Source: Chrysemys picta bellii (lineage: Eukaryota; Chordata; Testudines; Emydidae). From it: a DNA stretch of 64,000 nucleotides. This document shows, in pieces, positions 1 to 11,152 of the stretch (positions are counted from its first letter, which is position 1; every line of letters starts with the position of its first letter). The stretch spans positions 91,274,264-91,338,263 of the forward strand of contig NC_088797.1 of the NCBI RefSeq assembly GCF_011386835.1. Direction: 5' to 3'. The notes under the pieces were generated by a model. The model did not search any database. It worked only from the letters and a program-made list of their open reading frames with translations, and was not told the origin of the DNA. The translations under genes and the position numbers were made by a program.

Positions 1-190
1 TTCTGTGGCAGGGTGTGAATGGCAGACTAGAGTTTAGAATAATATAAGAGAAACAGTCATTATTTGTAACATATCAGACCTTGAGACAGTCTTCAATTTG
101 CTTGGTGTTGCCTGACTCTGAGAAATGTTTTTGACAATATTAACAATTAGGAGTCCTTGTGGCACCTTAGAGACTAACACATTTATTTGG

Positions 191-230
191 TAATAAGCTT
201 TCATGGGCTAGAACCCACTTCATCAGATGC
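191..230 (-). ncRNA. Hammerhead-like motif, degenerate inverted copy
   Basis: On the minus strand this reads GCAT, CTGATGA, a stem II of GTGGG paired with CCCAT, GAA and AGCT. The 3' strand of helix I has decayed from ATGC to ATTA, so helix I no longer forms. It is the inverted partner of the copy at 852-891 within the same insertion. Confidence 0.5.
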
Positions 231-469
231 ATGAAGTGGAAAATACAGGAGCAGGTATAAATACATGAAAAAATGGGAGTTGCCTTACCAAGTGTGAGGT
301 CAGTCTAATGAGACAGTTCAATTAACAGTAGGATACCAAGGGAGGAAAAATAACTTTTGTAGTGGTAACGAGAGGGGCCCATTTCAAACAGTTGACAAGA
401 AGGTGTGAGTAATAGTGGGGGAAATTAGTATGGGAGAAATTAGGTTTAGGTTTTGTAATGACCCAATCA

Positions 470-762
470 CTCCCAGTCTTTGTTCAGGCCTAATTTGATG
501 GTGTCCAGTTTGCAAATTAATTCCAGTTCCGCAGTTTCACGTTGGACTCTGTTTTTGAAGTTTTTTTGTTGAAGAATTGCCACTTTTAGGTCTGTTGGTG
601 AATGACCAGGGAGATCGAAGTGTTCTCCTACTGGTTTTTAAATGTTATAATTCCTGATGTCAGATTTGTGTCCATTTATTCTTTTGTGTAGAGACTGTCC
701 AGTTTGGCCAATGTACATGGCAGAGGGGCATTGCTGGCACATGATGGCATATATCACAAATT
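470..762 (-). pseudogene. Penelope-like GIY-YIG endonuclease remnant
   Basis: The minus-strand translation starting near 762 reads through a cysteine-containing stretch into YIGQTGQSLR, the second half of the GIY-YIG signature as found in PLE endonucleases, and ends near 470 in a NKDWE-type C-terminus. An in-frame stop near 640 interrupts it, and the reverse transcriptase that should precede it is absent. The domain would nick target DNA during retrotransposition. It is closely related to the longer copy at 13,801-14,218. It is inactive as written. Confidence 0.85.
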
Positions 763-851
763 GAATTGTCTCGTTAGACTGACCTCACACTTGGTAAGGC
801 AACTCCCATCTTTTCATGTATTTATACCTGCTCCTGTATTTTCCACTCCAT

Positions 852-891
852 GCATCTGATGAAGTGGGTTCTAGCTCATGAAAGCTTATGC
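852..891 (+). ncRNA. Hammerhead-ribozyme-like motif in PLE tail (best core match)
   Basis: The core CTGATGA lies at 856-862. Stem II can form between 864-868 and 875-879 with two G-U pairs. GAA at 880-882 is followed by the palindrome AGCT (883-886), T887, and ATGC (888-891), which pairs with GCAT (852-855) as helix I. This is the plan of the small Penelope-associated hammerheads whose stem III forms between two molecules; the predicted cut is after T887. One adenosine (863) is extra between the core and stem II compared with the canonical motif. Activity is inferred, not shown. Confidence 0.6.
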
Positions 892-989
892 CCAAATAAA
901 TTTGTTAGTCTCTAAGGAGCCACAAGGACTCCTTGTTGTTTTTGCTGATACAGACTAACACGGCTACCACTCTGAAATTTGACAATATT

Positions 990-2829
990 GACTCAATTTG
1001 GGAAAAGCAAATTCTTTCTCTTTCGAAGTTCAGAAAAAGTCATATTTTTATGCCATTTTCTTAGTTTTGGTTGCTGCCATTAGTCTTCACAATAATTTGT
1101 TAAATGTTATGTTAATCAATGCACACAGCTGCTGTATAAAAGTTTTGATTCTGTCGTTGCCAAGAATTTTTCTGAAACTAATGATTATAGCACCATTTTT
1201 GAAAAACACAGAAAGACAAACATGAATAATATTTGTAATTTGTAGCATTTGAAACCATTTTGGCAAACAGAGCATTGCATCATTACATAAGCAAAACACA
1301 CACACACACACAATGCTAAAATAATAAAAAAGAAAACTTATATTCTTGTTAATCTGAAGTCCTAAAACCAATAAGAAAAAATTGAGACTAATTTAATTTT
1401 TTCTTCAATACAAAATTATATAAATCATTTGCTATTAAATTGACATTTGGCCCTGATAAATAATATTTGGCAATAAATCTATAAGATTAGTGAACAGAAA
1501 TGTGTATTTTATATAGCTAACTAAAGGATTTAGTAAAGCAATTACACATTCTACTATTGTGGTTATTATTATGAAGTCTTAAGACTACTGACTAAAATGT
1601 AATTCTTTGCAAGATCCTGGAAATCACCTAGATAGTTCCTTTTGAGGTGAATAGGACTATTCATATACTTGAAGTAAAGCACCTGTTTAAGTGCTTTGTT
1701 GTATTGGCACAATAATGCAGTCTGATGGGTTGGAAATTCATACAGGTATGTGTTCATCACTTTACATAAAATAAACATGCATAAAATATAAGCATGCTAT
1801 GAAAATGGATTGATCCAGGGCCAATGTCAACATGGGTTACAGAAACAGTTATTCACTTCTGAAGACCTGAGATTGTCTGGTGTAGCAAAGACTGAATAAT
1901 ATTATTGCTGTCTAAAATTAAGTTTTAGAAGTGTCAGAAGAGATGTAGGATTGGAAAAGTAATGGTGTTCCAGATCAGTTTTGTAATACTGTAATATCTA
2001 TTTGCAGAGTTGCTGTATATTAAGCAGTTCACATTCCCTCTCTAAATGTTTGATTTTTAGTGTTGGCTAAAATTTTCAAAAGCACCTGTCCCAGTAAAAG
2101 TCAAAGTTCCATTGTTGCCAGTGTATCACTAACAGAAGCTCTAAAATTTTACTAAAACCTAGCAAAAACAAGCAAGCCTGATTCTCATTTACTGTAATCT
2201 CTCCTTATGCCATTCTTGCAGTGTAAAGTGGCCTTAAAGTCAGTGCAAACACAATTATGTCCGTTTTAAGGCCCTTTTCATTGTCAGAACGATGCAAAAG
2301 GTACATTTCGAGCCCAATTTTCACAGAAAGGCCAAGTCATAAACCTGCAGGTATACAGCTTTAAATATCAAAACACCCTCCTGAGCTCAGCATTGTAGGT
2401 TGCACACAATATCTTGTCTTTTGTTTTTGCTGAGTTCAGATACAAAGGGCATGTACTGCCTATATGATCTGCATGGAGAATTAAAGTTGACATCACTTAC
2501 TAATCTCTCTTAGCTTGCAGTAGTATATGGACCCAGAATGAGCATGAGAGAAAACTTGCTTCAAAATATGTTCTTCCTTCATTGTTCATAGCAAAAAATT
2601 TGAGAACCTAGAATCATCTGTGCGTATAACCTCCAATAATATCAATGGGAGTTCCATTGAGAGTAGTATGTGCGGCCTTGAAGATGGTCCACCATTTTCT
2701 TTTAAATATACTTTCTTAAAATTGTACAGCTTTTTCCTTTTGAAAATCAAAGGAAATACAGGGGTTTTTGTTTGTTTTTAACTACAATATAAAATACAAA
2801 GGTGTCTTCTGATTTAAATAACTTTTTGA
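990..2829. other. No gene seen; AT-rich unique-looking DNA
   Basis: Stops are frequent in all frames and the longest open frames are below 100 codons with low-complexity composition. The only simple repeat is a (CA)n of about 8 units at 1,296-1,312. I recognise no repeat family here. Confidence 0.6.
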
Positions 2830-2839
2830 TGATCGAAAC

Positions 2840-3241
2840 ACTAGAACGCTGGATGGGTTGGCTGTTTAAGCAGTCCAAAAATGATTGGTTGGCCTGTCAA
2901 ATATGGTCAAATTAGTACTTTAAAATATGTATTAGAACAGTAGGAACTGTTTGGGGAGGAGGGAGAGTAAGACTTTATGGTCTCCAACAGCTTAGCCTTC
3001 CGTACTTATGCCTAATACCAAAGAAATAATTTTTTTTAAAGAAACCTTCTGCGTTATTTGAACTCAGAAAAAATACAAAACACAATGAATTGAAGTTCTA
3101 AAAAGTGAAACAATAGCACCATAATGGAATCCAAATGCCCTACATCAGGACATTCTTGGTGTCACATTTGACCATATTTAACCATGGTCAAATAATAGGT
3201 GGTCAGTTGACTGGTCAATTAACCAGCTTGCCAAGCCTACT
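2840..3241. repeat. Candidate foldback/MITE-like element
   Basis: The block at 2,894-2,912 (tcaaatatggtcaaatt) is nearly the reverse complement of 3,164-3,180 (atttgaccatattta). The right end reads cttgccaagccta, resembling hAT-type ends, and several copies of a GGTCAA word lie between. No clean target-site duplication is visible, so the boundaries are approximate. Confidence 0.35.
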
Positions 3242-5829
3242 ATGGGCATACATTCCTGGAACCACAAGCTTATGAATCATTTAAAGTTTTTTGCTTCATG
3301 TTTAACCAGAGTGTTTCTATATAAATCTGAATGTAAAGCACAAACACACAGTGCATATCAGCAATGGGTGAACCTCAAAAGCTATGGAGCTTTTGTTCAG
3401 TTAAAATGTTTCCAAGAGTGTGGATGTCTATGTATTCAAATTTATCTGAATCTCTCCAGGATAGGGGTCAGGATGGAAATTTCATGATTGGAGAGATAAA
3501 TGTACATGACAGAAACTTGCCTGAAGCTCAATCCATTTAAGTCAGAAATGATGATAGGTGTTGGGAGAAACAATCAGAAACCATGATGGAGATTGTGTGT
3601 GAAAATAACGGTGTCCACTTTCTATTTGTTGCTGAAGTTCACAAGCTGGGCTGTCTGGTTCGACCAACAACTGTTTGTATGACCTAGAGGCAGCTGTAGC
3701 CCTGACTGTTTTGTTCCAGCTATCTTTGGCCAAAATCTCAAATCTTTTTCTATCTGATACAAATCTTGCAACTGGCATCCATTCCTTTGTCTGCTGAATA
3801 TTAGGTGCAATACACTATGTTGGGCTTTTTGAAAGCTGAAGCTGGTGCAGAATGCAACTACTCCCTTGGGCTGGAATTTTCAAAATGTCTTGGTTCCTAA
3901 ATCCCATTAAATTTGAGTGAAAGTTGAGCACCTGAGTCTCAAGTTTCTGTAAAGCTCCCAACCTTGGTGAGTAAAGGTGTACTGAAAGCATATGGCAACC
4001 AATGCAGACCATGGAGGTATTAGTTGGCTTTCATGAACAATTTAGGATGTTGGTTAAGCTGAAACTCTTTCAGTTAAAGAAAGAAGAGACTGCTCATATT
4101 GCATTATGAGTGAGGGCTCCTTGACTTTGGAATTCACACAGCCCTTGCACTGAAATAGCTGAACTATCGGAGCTTTAGGACCCTCTGCATGACTTGTCCA
4201 TTTCTCAGATACTTGGGTTATGCTCTGAGGTGGAATTGAATAATGGTTTGTTTGTTGTTTCTGTCATCTGATCACACTGAAATTTAGGGGGTGACACCGT
4301 CTAGTGTGTTCTTATGTTGCATTATTTGAACGTGATTTTTTTTTTGCTAAGCATCATGTTTAAAAAAAAAGAGAGCGAGAATATGTATTCCACTATTTTG
4401 AAGTAGGAGGTAAGTATTTTGTAGCATTTTGTACCAGAGCATAGGTCCTTGGGTGCATGCTCACATATCAATGTGTCTGTTATGGCCCTGTACCTTTAAA
4501 GCTGGGAATAGTAATTTCAGTGCACATAACTGGGAGTAAGCATATTACTTCTAGGAAACCAGATTTCAGGCAAGGTCAGGAGAAGCCCGGGGTCAAGAAG
4601 GGTAAGTCCTAGTGTGGGTCTTCCACAGTAGCCAGACAGAGGACTAATGGATTACAGAGCCCAGAGCGGATTCTTCTGCAGACCCTAGGCAGAAGGCTGC
4701 AGAGAACCATGAACCAGAGTATTTGAGGCTGAGTTAATAGAAGTCTGACAGTTTATAGAGCCCACAAAAAGTTGTGAGACCCTTGACCCAGGGAGACGGA
4801 CTAATCCCAAAGAAGCATAAGGGATGGAGTATTTGTCAACTCCATGCTGCCCAACAGGAAAATATGCAGATACTTATTTGCTTGTGTGTGTGTACAGTAT
4901 TACAAACCAGACCACAAATGCTGGAAGTTATTTGAACCTCATGGGTAAGTGTATATCAGAAAGTCAAGATGGGGAAAGTGAAGCAACACACTCGTGACCA
5001 GACAGAGTAAGATAACATTGGTGCACATGCCTGCCATTGAAACAGAACTGTAAGATGTTTATTACACTTGAGTGACATACTACCTTATAGCTAACAAACA
5101 CCTAAAAATTGTAGTGATAAATAACTTAAAACAAGAGAAACAGATTTGAGGGATAGGCAGATTTATTGATAAGACAATATATGACATGTCCTTCTCTTCA
5201 CTAAGAAATGTGCCATATGCCATGAAATACTGCAATCTCTTTTCACCTTTTCTGTGAACAACCTCTATTTCTCTTTTTCGTGTTATGTTCTGAAACAGTG
5301 AAGTTAAACTGAAGAATATAATCCATTCCATATTATATCTGACACAGACTACAAAATTACATTTATGAAACTGTATAATCTATTCATTGGTTTATGGTCC
5401 CCAAGTTCTCCAGGGTATGTGACAAATCAAAAAGAAAATTTAGAATTATGGGGCATTATATTTTCCTGATTTAGCAGAAAGATATGTAAAAACTCCATGT
5501 AGCCTATTGGCAGAAGAGACTTGACAGCTTAAGATATTTTGTCCAGAATCTAGGTTATCATAAATTGCTTGCAGACCCCCCTTTATAGCTATTAAATAAG
5601 TTAGTGTTTAGCGCAAAATAACTGGTTTTGCTCAAAACATGTCTTTCCTCATACATGAGGATGAACAGTTTTTAGAATGGGGAAGAATAAGCAAGGATTG
5701 AAACGTTAGCAAAAAGGATTTTATCAGACCCTGGAATTACTATTTTCAGAGATGGCACCTCTGGCAGAACCAGGTTTATAGTTTTTAGTGTAAAACTAAC
5801 AAATGTCTCTTGCAGACAAGTAGAAGAAG
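3242..5829. other. No gene seen; unclassified DNA with short homopolymers
   Basis: Open frames are short and carry no recognisable domain. There is a T10 tract near 4,338 and an A10 tract near 4,362. The stretch 4,480-4,860 reads like an old dispersed repeat (tgttatggccctgtaccttt), possibly LTR-derived, but I cannot place it. Confidence 0.5.
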
Positions 5830-5874
5830 ACTTCTTGCTATCTGGCTCTCTGATTCTATACTATGTGGGTGGCT

Positions 5875-6205
5875 CATCTGGGTGGTCCAGGTGCAGGGGG
5901 AGTGGAGCTCATCGGGGGGGGAGGGCTCTGAGTATGGGGGATGAGGCTCGGTGGGAGGGTCTGGGTATTAGGGGGGTCTGGATGCACAGGGGTTGGGCAG
6001 ATGGGGGAGCAGCTCCCAGTACAGGAATCCCTCCCCCTGCAGCTGAGGAGCGATGGATGCAGGAAACGGGAGAGGAGGGAAGTTTGCAGAGCTTCCTGCA
6101 GCTGGGGGAGAAATCTGGGGATAGGGCTGACCGGGCCCTGGATGCTGTGCAGGAGAAGAGTAAGTCCTGTTCTCCCCAGCCTAGCTGTGACTAACAGCTG
6201 AGCCT
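5875..6205. repeat. GC-rich unclassified block
   Basis: This G-rich stretch stands out from AT-rich flanks and opens frames of about 60-119 codons in several frames and on both strands, which is a composition effect. No domain is recognisable in any frame. It may be the interior of an unrecognised repeat or a divergent exon-like remnant. Confidence 0.35.
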
Positions 6206-6434
6206 GACATATGGTAGAAGCCACCAGCTGGGTCTTTGCCAGTCCTGCCTCCTGCCCCCACAGTGATTTACCTGTCTGCTGGCTGCCCTGGGCACCCGAA
6301 ACATACTGCAGGGGAGGGTCACGTGACCGCTCTTGTGGCTTCCCTTTGCTTCCCCATCAGAAAGTCATGTTTCTGCAAGGAAGCAAAGAAATCTGAGAGG
6401 GACATAAATTCTGTGCATGTGCAGTGATGCAGAA

Positions 6435-6600
6435 TTCTCCTAAGAGTATTATTTCCATTTTACAGATGGAGAAAGTATGGCAAATAGGTTAAGTATCTGG
6501 TCCAAGGTCACAGCAAAATCAGTGCCAAAATGGGAACTAAAACTCCAGAGATCCTAGCTTGTAGTACTGTGTTCAGACAACTAAATTACACTTTTTTGAT
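6435..6600 (+). repeat. MIR-type SINE fragment
   Basis: The words ccattttacagatgg, then ccaaggtcaca, then a tccagagatcctagc-type segment follow the order of the MIR core. The copy is old and divergent, consistent with an ancient amniote SINE. Confidence 0.7.
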
Positions 6601-8753
6601 GCCCAGTTTTCATTAACTTTAATTGGACATCTGGATTCCTCAATGGCTTGGATAATTTTAATTTACTTTTTTTTTTTTTTAAACAAATTGTTTCAAAAAT
6701 ATTTGTGTCACTTATTTTGGTTGAGAGAGGAACAATGTTGGCTGAGGGGGAAAAACGTGAATCTAAGATTAAACACTCTAGGAAGATATTTTTTATACTC
6801 AGATAATTTTTTTAAATGCCTTTGCTTTAAATCATCAAAATGAGATCAGATCAGTAGTTGCTTTGGTCCATTTGAAATATTGTTGAAGATACCCGGCTTT
6901 TTTTTTTTTTAATAATAACAAATAGAATAGCACAGGGCCTCAATATTGACAATATGCCCCCGAATTCACTAGTAACTGGATAAGTATCTTTCATTTGTCA
7001 AAATCAAGATTTGAACCAAAATTTCTAGAAGTAAAATGTTAGTACATCAAGCCACAGTGCTACTTAACAAAATGCCTATTCTTAAAAGAAATTCAGTCTG
7101 ATAGACAGTTGAGTTTTGTATGTATGAAGCAAAAAAAGTTCCTTTTTGAATTAGTTTCTTCATGTCCTGTTTCTTCATGATATTCTCCGAAATGACCATA
7201 TTTATGGTACAGTATAATATTTATTTCCTGTATTTAGCATAAAATATAAAATGCAGTTGGTTCTGTGTGATGTTTTCTCAAAGACTGAAATTATAATCCA
7301 TCCGACAACACACATTTCTCAGTCAGAATAGTTTTTAATATGTCAAAAAAATAAGGCTAGGTCATGAACTTCTTATAGTAGCAAGCAGCTACTCCCACAA
7401 GCAGTCCTGTTTAAGTAAATATGACTTCCTGTGTGAGTAGGTGCTCACCAACATGAATAAGGGGTTCACAATCTGGCCCAAAGTTTACAGTACCAGCAGT
7501 GAATTCCTATGAGGGATTAACAAACAACAAATCATCTCATTTTAATTATAATGGATTCAAAGACTGCATTTTGAATCAACAAGTTTGATTGATTCAGAGT
7601 TAACTGGAAAGATGCTATAATGATTCATTAGCTGGAAATAATGCACTTCTGCTCACAGGATATCTTCTGAGATGAATTTGTAAAACAACAAAAAGTCTAT
7701 GAAGGGAACTGAAATCAGTCATAAAAAAACCCACACCAAATCCACTGTTTCCACTTTATACCATATTAGGATTGTCCACAAATACCCTCATTTGAAATAC
7801 ATTAAATTAAATATCTTTGCTAAGCAGCAAATTATTATTTGAAAAGATGGCTCCTAAATTATAATTCAATATAGATTGATCATTAAAAACACTTATTGAA
7901 ATGTAATATAAAGATATTAATCTAGTTGCCTTTACTGTGTTTAATGTGAAATTTCTTCAGCAATAAATACATAATTATATTCTTAGTAAGGCCTCCAACT
8001 TGCTGAGGAATTTTTGATCAGTTAATATTTAACAATCATACAGCAAATCAATTATAGATTACCTTTAAAATGCTGCTTATATTTTGTATTCTAATTAGGA
8101 TGTTCTGTGTAGATTAATTTAATATATGATAATGTATTCATTCACATTTTATCATGCTATTTAATTTTGATTTACTTAGAAGATATCTCTCGGAGGACAC
8201 TTACCATCATGTTTCTTTCAAAAATCAATTGAAATATGTCATTCTGCTATTTGCATTTCTTTTAATTTCATTTCTAGCTTAATTTTCCAAGACTAAAACC
8301 ACCTAGAGTGTTGATGTTCATTAAGTAGCCAGAACTGTGTGGTCTTTCAGATACATGAACGCAAGTTGAAGTAAATTGAAGTTGTTCTAAAAGCAGAATG
8401 TGTCACTTTACTCTTTGTTTGTTACTTACATCTTTTGCTCCCCTTGTTTGCTTCTTTTCCTTAATGGTCTGTTTCTTTCCTTATGCTGTTTCAGGTACCT
8501 GAATGTATCAGTTCTTGCTTGCTTAATTCTGAGTTTCTACCTTAATGTGAGTTCGACCTCTGCTGATTTCCTCACCATTCCAGTACTAATTTCCATCTCC
8601 CTTTAAAAGCTGTTAACATTCTACTCAGCTGGCGGTGAGATAGAAAGTAGACACTAAAGCAGCACCCTATGGAGTTGCAGTTACTTAAAGTCGTTTATTA
8701 ATCAGCAGGAGTTGCTGTAGTATCATGCTGGCTGTTAGGTACATCACCACTGA
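6601..8753. other. Repeat-poor AT-rich stretch, no gene seen
   Basis: There are T11 tracts at about 6,667 and 6,899. From about 7,100 to 8,600 I recognise no transposable element. The palindrome ctaattag near 8,092, a homeodomain-type site, and many TAAT and ATTA words occur. Such stretches in vertebrates sometimes hold conserved regulatory DNA, but nothing here proves function. Confidence 0.4.
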
Positions 8754-8840
8754 GGGTCAAATCCTCAGTTGGTGTAAATTGGTGTGATTCCACTAATTTT
8801 GGTGCAGCTCAGCTGTTTATACCAGCTCAAGATATGACCC
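8754..8840. repeat. Foldback palindrome
   Basis: The arm at 8,754-8,778 is the imperfect reverse complement of 8,816-8,840, with about 20 of 25 positions pairing and a loop of about 37 nt. The arms carry gtcaaatcctcag and ctcaagatatgac. It resembles a dispersed foldback repeat of birds and reptiles rather than a unique site. Confidence 0.55.
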
Positions 8841-10624
8841 TGAATGTCCTCAGTTCTCTCCCAGGCTCTGGAGCTCTCATAGTTGCACAGTATTAGCCAA
8901 GAACTTTTCTAACTCCATGATTCATTCCAGTTGTGTAAAACAATACATGAGATCAAATTTCATTATTTTGAAAGGCAATATACATACAAGTTCTGAATGT
9001 TCAAGTTTTGGAATATCACCTGTATACTGTGGGTAAACTTCTGGCTTGTCTCTGCATATATCCATTAGTGGGGATCCCCCCCATCTTTAAGCTTGAATGT
9101 CAGTTAACCCAAGTTCACTTCCAGTTGCCAGAAACAGCATGATTTGAATTAATTCTCTGTCCATCAACTCTCATATTTTCCTCTATCACTTTCATTAGTT
9201 GTCTATAGTTATTAATGTAATATAAAAATAATAATGACGTTGATAGTAGTTAGAAGTTCTGAGCCATTCCTTTGCTTTGGACTGTTCAAAAGAGCACCAC
9301 TATGTTTCAGACTCCAAAATACCATCAAATCTGCAGCTGACTAGAAAGTCAAGGCACATGGATCTGTTTGTGGAATCAGACATTAGCAAATCCTCAGTTA
9401 TGTTTTCTGCTAGCCTCAAAATAGGAAAAACATGGCAGTTGTTTCCAAACAACTCTGAGTACAAGTGTCTAACTCTGACTCATAAAGACTGAGCACCACA
9501 CATTCAGATGTACCTTTTGGATTTAAGAGTTGAAGGCGAAGCTGCCTCATTCATCTATCTTCAGTGTTGAAGGTCATGTGTTGCAATCAATATGACTGTA
9601 GATTCCTGACAGCAACCTCTTATCAGTCTTCTTGGAGTAGTGTAATATCTTCCGCTGATTGTACTGCTTCAGGCAGATTGGGATGATCTTGCCCACTCGC
9701 TTCCATAGACAGACGTGCAGTGGCACGTGGGGTCAGGCTTGAGACAAGTTGCATTGGAAAATCAGTCTGCATCCTTCAAGTCTCCCCTCTGATTGGTGGG
9801 GAAATGGAATTATTTTGCAGGCCACCTGAGTCACATATATTATAACTCATATGAGTGTTCTTCGGACACTTCAGGAGAGAGAACATTTTCAGTTACACTT
9901 TCAATGTTCTTTTCTTTATAGTCATTGCAAAATGCCCTCTATGTACTATACAAGGGCCAGAAGAGACCCAGGATACCTGATGATTCCTTTATGGATTAGG
10001 TTTATTTGTACTTTCCCACTAACTTCTGTGGTTTTCAGAAGGATGAAATAAGATAGGGACCATGCCATCCTCATAGCTCTGACATGGGCATATCACTTAT
10101 AGCTCTTGGATCTCCAGTTGTTTGTTCCTTTGTCCTCTATTCCACTAACTCGATTCTATCCCTGACTCATCCTCTTCCTTCCTTAGGTGAAATATTCTAT
10201 ATTTACATTCTGGGTAGATAATTTTTGTGACAGGTATTGCAATTTTCTGGTTATTGAATGAAGTTCTCCAAAATTTGAGAAACTACTACAATGAAAATGT
10301 CTGTTACAGCATTAACTCTGCCACATACAATATATGTCGTGTATCTGTTCCTATTTTACTAGTTAACTAAATGCTTTAAAGTACCCCTGTTGTTTGTTAT
10401 AATACACTGGCTCTGTGATGCATACAAGGCAGTATGCAGTAGAAAACAACTTTTGAAATTTGACACTGAGTTCTTTATTTCTCAGCTTTAATATTGCATT
10501 AATGCTAATGTCTGCAGTCAGTATGCAGTCCGCCCTGATTTAGCCCAGATTAATTCTATACATACTAATTTTATGTAAATCTGTAAAGTAAATCTGCAAT
10601 ATACTTCATAAAAAGTAATGAAAC
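8841..10624. other. No gene seen
   Basis: Open frames reach only about 71 codons and have no recognisable motif. The composition is moderately AT-rich and no repeat family is identifiable. Confidence 0.5.
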
Positions 10625-10833
10625 AAGGTAGTTGAGGTAATCTTTTATTGGACCAAATTCTGTTCATGAGAGAAAAAAGCTCTCGAGCTTGCCCAGACCT
10701 GAAGAAGAGCTCTTTGTAAGCTCGAAAGCTTGTCTCTGTCACCAACAGAAATTGGTCCAATAAAAGATATTACTTTACCCACCTTGTGTCTCTCATATCC
10801 TGGGATCAACATGGCTACAACAATATATAAAAG
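10625..10833 (+). mobile_element. Second tail family (PLE-like), two tails in inverted orientation
   Basis: The left part (10,625-10,690) is the tail in minus orientation (ttttattggaccaaattctg). The right part (10,699-10,833) is the same tail in plus orientation (caacagaaattggtccaataaaag) and ends in catggctacaac. The sequence differs from the first tail family but has the same head-to-head architecture and an analogous ribozyme-like fold. A flanking duplication is only suggested (ataaaaagt before, ataaaagt after). I recall it as a common turtle and crocodilian repeat; assignment to PLE is inferred from the architecture. Confidence 0.65.
10695..10735 (+). ncRNA. Hammerhead-like motif of the second tail family
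   Basis: AGAC (10,695-10,698), CTGAAGA (10,699-10,705), an extra A, stem II GAGCT (10,707-10,711) paired with AGCTC (10,719-10,723), GAA (10,724-10,726), palindrome AGCT (10,727-10,730), T10,731, then GTCT (10,732-10,735) that pairs perfectly with AGAC as helix I. Every paired element is Watson-Crick and the core fits CUGANGA. The plan equals that of the first family although the stems differ in sequence. The predicted cut follows T10,731. Confidence 0.6.
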
Positions 10834-11049
10834 TCAAACATGTTCACCTACAGAGGGCAGATGGAACAATAGGTTAATGTCTGAAACTTCCAGTTCTAAA
10901 GACCCGAGTTTAAGTTTTGAAAAAGAAAACACAACAAAATAAGACTGTTTCCCCCCCACCCAAAATAAATAGAGGGAAACATCCATGAAACAGTTATCAG
11001 TAACTTCACTATCTCATTAAAAATGAAAAAGTAAAACCTGTAGAGAAAC

Positions 11050-11152
11050 TAGGTGGGTGAAGTAATATCTTTTATTGGACCAATGTCGGTTGGTGGGTGA
11101 GAGAGAGAGACCAGCTTTTGCGCTACACAAAGCTTTTCTTTGGGTCCAGGAA
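11050..11152 (-). repeat. Second tail family, degenerate fragment
   Basis: The words aatatcttttattggacc and ggttggtgggtgagag match the minus orientation of the tail at 10,699-10,833. The ribozyme-like core has decayed. Confidence 0.7.

Larger units (their letters stand above)
130..989 (-). mobile_element. Penelope-like element with inverted terminal tails, flanked by 12-bp target-site duplication
   Basis: The 12-mer tttgacaatatt occurs at 130-141 and again at 978-989 and brackets the insertion. Inside, reading on the minus strand, there is first a tail copy in plus orientation (about 765-977), then a decayed GIY-YIG coding remnant (about 470-762), then the normal 3' tail in minus orientation (142-300). 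The element is therefore 5'-truncated and carries an inverted second tail at its 5' end. PLEs are retroelements whose reverse transcriptase is fused to a GIY-YIG endonuclease and whose ends can be direct or inverted repeats. The perfect duplication supports one integration event rather than two neighbouring insertions. Confidence 0.88.

Noticed and set aside
852..893. An alternative fold with intramolecular stem III AGC/GCU and cleavage after C893
   Set aside because: It leaves helix I almost unpaired in every copy, whereas the dimer-type fold gives a perfect 4-bp helix I in both tail families.
5835..6224. Overlapping frames of 86-119 codons on both strands
   Set aside because: GC-rich block with open frames in every phase and no motif.
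9851..10051. 66-codon frame as an exon
   Set aside because: No splice context, domain or neighbouring coding segment.
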